A stretch of 6,065 nucleotides of DNA from Gammaproteobacteria bacterium (lineage in GTDB: Bacteria; Pseudomonadota; Gammaproteobacteria; Francisellales; CACEW01): the NCBI GenBank assembly GCA_028282045.1, contig JANQIS010000055.1:1-6065 (forward strand), written 5' to 3'. The notes beneath the pieces are model-generated. The model was given only the letters and a program-made list of their open reading frames with translations. It had not been told where the DNA came from and did no database searches. Shown one piece after another: positions 3,759 through 6,065 of this stretch. A program made the translations under genes and the position numbers. Every line of letters starts with the position of its first letter. Positions within the stretch are counted from its first letter, which is position 1.

Positions 3759-5195
3759 ATGTCACTCACCATTACCGGCGCTGGTTTAGGTCTGCGTGCT
3801 AAACACTTTGATACCATTCTCACTGAGCAACCGCCTGTGCCCTGGTTTGAAGTGGTAGCCGATCAATTTCTGCATTCTAACGGCATCATTATCGACAAGC
3901 TTGAGCAGATCAGCAGGCACTATCCCCTTGTGTTACATTGTCTGGGTTGCTCAGTCGGTAGTACCGACCCGCTTAACCTGGACTACCTCAATGCCGTTAA
4001 ATCATTGGCACAGCGCATTAACGCAGCCTGGGTCAGTGACCACTGCTGTTGGGTTTGCATTCAGGGACAGTATCTATTCGACTTAATGCCACTGCCACTA
4101 ACCCAAGCTGTTGCTACCCACGTTGCTGTTCGTGCGCGCATGATTCAAGACCACCTGGAGCGCCCCTTTGCCCTGGAAAACGTCTCTGCTTATCTGGCTT
4201 ATCGTAGCAGCGAAATGACAGAGCCACAGTTTCTTAACCACGTCGCCACGCAGGCTGACATTAAATTGCTGCTGGATATCAACAACGTTTACGTCAACGC
4301 CCATAACCAAGGCAGCAATGCAACAGCCTATTTCACCCAGCTCGATCCTGCACACGTAGTACAGATGCACCTGGCCGGTTACGAGCAACACGGTGATCTG
4401 CTGATCGACACTCACAGCCAGGCTGTGCATACTGGGGTCTGGGCACTCTATCAACAGGCTTTAACCCATTTTGGTGCTGTACCCACGTGCATTGAATGGG
4501 ATAGCCAGATTCCTGATTGGCCGACTTATGTGGCAGAACAACAACAAGCTGCCGCTTATCTGCAAGCAGCGCCAATCGTACCACCGGCATCGCGACAAAC
4601 ACCTTGTACTGTAACCAGCCATGACACTGCAGCACTCACCCGCTTACAAAGTGATTTACGTGAGGCTGTCTGGTCACCGTGTCACAATGAAGACCTCGCA
4701 TTAAAACATCTCGCTCACCCGGCGGCAGAAGCCAGGCAACGCTTACAGGTTTATCATCACAGTATTATCGGCAATATTCTTACCGCTTATCGGCGCATCT
4801 TCCCCGCTACACGCAAGCTGGTCGGTGATGAGTACCTGACCCACCTGATTGAAGATTACCTACAGCACACCACCTGCACTCATCCAGATATTACTGCCGG
4901 TGCTGCCGGCCTGATTGACTTTGTGCACACACATCACCCCACACAGCAGGCAGTGTCTTATTTAGCGGATTTCATGGATTTTGAGTGGCACTGGTATCAG
5001 ACTTTTCATCGTGGCGAGGTTGCACCGCCACTCACCCTGCATACACGTTACCCACTTGCTGAAATTTGGGCTATGTGCCAACCTGAATACCAAGGTGAAC
5101 CACACTGGCCTGAGTGTGAAACCAACGATTTTCATTATCAATTTATCTGCCACAACGGTAAGGTACTGGTATTACTTAAGGAGTCGCAAACATGA
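3759..5195 (+). CDS. bufB: Fused bufferin maturation protein: MNIO oxygenase (BufB, DUF692) plus DUF2063 partner (BufC)
   Basis: Predicted to install thiooxazoles on BufA cysteines in the cytoplasm before export. Residues 1-270 form the DUF692 MNIO barrel with multinuclear iron site residues: His60 (LVLH), Asp94-His95 (SDH), Glu140 (LENVSAY), Asp173, Asn176 and His182 (DINNVYVNAH), His204 (MHLAGY), Asp217 and His219 (LIDTH), Glu246 and Asp248 (IEWD). After a linker (271-290), residues 291-478 are a DUF2063 domain: LTRLQSDLREAV, YHHSIIGNILTAYRRIFPATRKLVG (332-356), and PTQQAVSYLADFMDFEW (394-410). BufB and BufC are usually separate adjacent genes; here there is no stop or frameshift between them. 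Cysteines are unusually many near the active site (61, 64, 96, 97, 100). ATG 3759 has AGGGAG 6 bases upstream; a TTG at 3732 is in frame but unsupported. Its TGA overlaps the doxX ATG by 4 bases. Confidence 0.9.
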   Translation: MSLTITGAGLGLRAKHFDTILTEQPPVPWFEVVADQFLHSNGIIIDKLEQISRHYPLVLHCLGCSVGSTDPLNLDYLNAVKSLAQRINAAWVSDHCCWVCIQGQYLFDLMPLPLTQAVATHVAVRARMIQDHLERPFALENVSAYLAYRSSEMTEPQFLNHVATQADIKLLLDINNVYVNAHNQGSNATAYFTQLDPAHVVQMHLAGYEQHGDLLIDTHSQAVHTGVWALYQQALTHFGAVPTCIEWDSQIPDWPTYVAEQQQAAAYLQAAPIVPPASRQTPCTVTSHDTAALTRLQSDLREAVWSPCHNEDLALKHLAHPAAEARQRLQVYHHSIIGNILTAYRRIFPATRKLVGDEYLTHLIEDYLQHTTCTHPDITAGAAGLIDFVHTHHPTQQAVSYLADFMDFEWHWYQTFHRGEVAPPLTLHTRYPLAEIWAMCQPEYQGEPHWPECETNDFHYQFICHNGKVLVLLKESQT

Positions 5196-5689
5196 AACAC
5201 CACATCATTATTTCCTCTAAAATTGTCTGTCCATTGCTACGCATGCTGAATTTCTTTAAAGATTTTGGCGATTTAATTGCCCGCTTATGGGTCGCTAAGA
5301 TTTTTATCGATTCCGGTATCTCCAAATTACAAGACTGGGGAGCGACCATGGTATTGTTTAAATACGATTACCACGTACCACTACTATCCACTAGTGTCGC
5401 TGCCTATCTGGGCACGGGGGCAGAATTTGTGCTGCCGATATTACTGATTTTAGGCTTGGGCGGGCGCCTGGCGATTTTTGCTTTCTTTATTTACAACATC
5501 ATTTGTGTTATCTCATTTCACTTCTTATGGACGCCGGCCGGCGCCAGCAGCTTGCAAGATCATATCATGTGGGGGCTGTTGATTATGATGTTGATGTTCC
5601 ATGGTGCCGGACGTTTCTCCATTGATCACTTGATCCATAAACGCTATGGCCATTTGATTATCCGCGGCAATCACACCGGTATTGAATAA
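5192..5689 (+). CDS. DoxX-family inner-membrane protein of the buf operon (BufD-like)
   Basis: A 165-residue polytopic membrane protein with the DoxX layout: an N-terminal amphipathic/first segment with the family-like RLWVAKIFIDSGISKLQDW (31-49), then hydrophobic segments at about 66-88, 92-112 and 125-140, with GTGAEFVLPILLILG (74-88) as the second-helix signature. The C-terminal tail is basic (HLIHKRYGHLIIRGNH). DoxX proteins commonly accompany DUF692/DUF2063 genes; their role in bufferin clusters is not settled, and a redox or export-related membrane function is only a guess. The start overlaps the bufBC stop as ATGA (5192-5195), with TTAAGGAG at 5176-5183 inside bufBC, so translation is coupled. 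Only 5 bases separate its TAA from rsmH. Confidence 0.85.
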   Translation: MKHHIIISSKIVCPLLRMLNFFKDFGDLIARLWVAKIFIDSGISKLQDWGATMVLFKYDYHVPLLSTSVAAYLGTGAEFVLPILLILGLGGRLAIFAFFIYNIICVISFHFLWTPAGASSLQDHIMWGLLIMMLMFHGAGRFSIDHLIHKRYGHLIIRGNHTGIE

Positions 5690-5694
5690 AGTCG

Positions 5695-6065
5695 ATGCAT
5701 CAATCGGTTTTATTGCACCAGTCACTCGATGCGTTGATCAATGACCCGGGCGGTGTTTATATTGATGGCACCTTTGGCAGAGGCGGCCATACGCAAGTGC
5801 TGCTGACCCACCTCAATGATCAGGCTCAGGTATTTGCTTTCGATCGTGATCCACAGGCCATTGCCTATGGCCGGCAGCATATCAATGACCCGCGCCTGTC
5901 ACTGATCCACACACGTTTTAGCCAGATGTACACTGCCATGGCACAACGCCATCTACTGGGCAAAGTCGATGGTATTTTGTTGGACTTAGGCGTCTCATCA
6001 CCGCAACTGGACCAGGCCGAGCGGGGCTTCAGCTTCATGCGCGAGGGTCCATTAGATATGCGCAT
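5695..6065 (+). CDS. rsmH: 16S rRNA (cytosine-1402-N4)-methyltransferase RsmH, N-terminal part
   Basis: S-adenosylmethionine-dependent enzyme (formerly MraW) that methylates N4 of C1402 in the 16S rRNA decoding centre. The open frame runs 123 codons to the window edge; the full protein is normally about 310 residues. Seen here: VLLHQSLDAL (5-14), the SAM-binding DGTFGRGGH (24-32), FDRDPQAI (49-56), the catalytic-domain block DGILLDLGVSSPQLD (92-106), and AERGFSFMREGPLDMR (108-123). The gene usually heads the division and cell wall cluster, often after mraZ. Here no mraZ precedes it; doxX ends 5 bases earlier. ATG 5695 is the first start after an in-frame TGA at 5683, and there is no clear ribosome binding site, so translation may depend on doxX. 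Identity is certain from the motif set. Confidence 0.95.
   Translation, partial: MHQSVLLHQSLDALINDPGGVYIDGTFGRGGHTQVLLTHLNDQAQVFAFDRDPQAIAYGRQHINDPRLSLIHTRFSQMYTAMAQRHLLGKVDGILLDLGVSSPQLDQAERGFSFMREGPLDMR

Noticed and set aside
4098..4635. Two minus-strand ORFs (118 and 100 codons) within bufBC
   Set aside because: Both are antisense to a well-conserved two-domain protein and their translations look like no family.
5532..5543. Perfect GC palindrome CGCCGGCCGGCG inside doxX
   Set aside because: It lies in coding sequence with no T tract or nearby gene end; probably chance from Thr-Pro-Ala-Gly-Ala codons.

Overview
The window looks like a gammaproteobacterial chromosome of moderate G+C content. 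The support is a YhbY that matches the Escherichia coli type almost residue for residue in its motifs, an RsmH with the gammaproteobacterial motif set, HigA- and YiiP-like proteins, and normal AAGGAG ribosome binding sites. I cannot name the genus. An intracellular or aquatic lineage is possible but unproven.

Layout. The left edge (1-174, minus) is the start of an unrecognised membrane protein. Then comes about 320 bases of AT-rich sequence with no convincing gene, only a promoter-like pair, a 28-codon ORF and a weak hairpin. Next is pyrF (494-1270, minus), an orotidine 5'-phosphate decarboxylase that resembles the fungal/animal Ura3-UMPS type more than the usual bacterial one. Divergent from it is yhbY (1370-1642, plus), whose stop codon overlaps the stop codon of a convergent cation diffusion facilitator metal exporter (1639-2769, minus). 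Upstream of the exporter, on the same strand, is a higA-type antitoxin gene (2836-3135) with no toxin gene beside it.

The most interesting part is 3157-5689. A divergent promoter region separates higA from a bufferin operon: bufA (3249-3644, a DUF2282 copper-binding RiPP precursor), a single ORF that fuses the MNIO/DUF692 modification enzyme BufB to its DUF2063 partner BufC (3759-5195), and a DoxX-family membrane protein (5192-5689). Bufferins are exported peptides whose cysteines are converted to 5-thiooxazoles by an MNIO enzyme with a DUF2063 partner; they bind copper under metal stress. This version differs in three ways. The precursor has a lipoprotein signal instead of an ordinary Sec signal. 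It carries a second, shortened copy of the bufferin repeat. Its two maturation proteins are one polypeptide. A 59-base segment with terminal inverted repeats and flanking 8-base direct repeats lies between bufA and bufBC and looks like a tiny insertion.

Only five bases after doxX, rsmH (5695 to the right edge) begins. It is normally at the head of the division and cell wall cluster. No terminator is visible between them, so buf transcription may read into cell-envelope genes. With the CDF exporter, the middle of the window has a metal-homeostasis theme, although the exporter and the buf operon are divergent and not one transcription unit.
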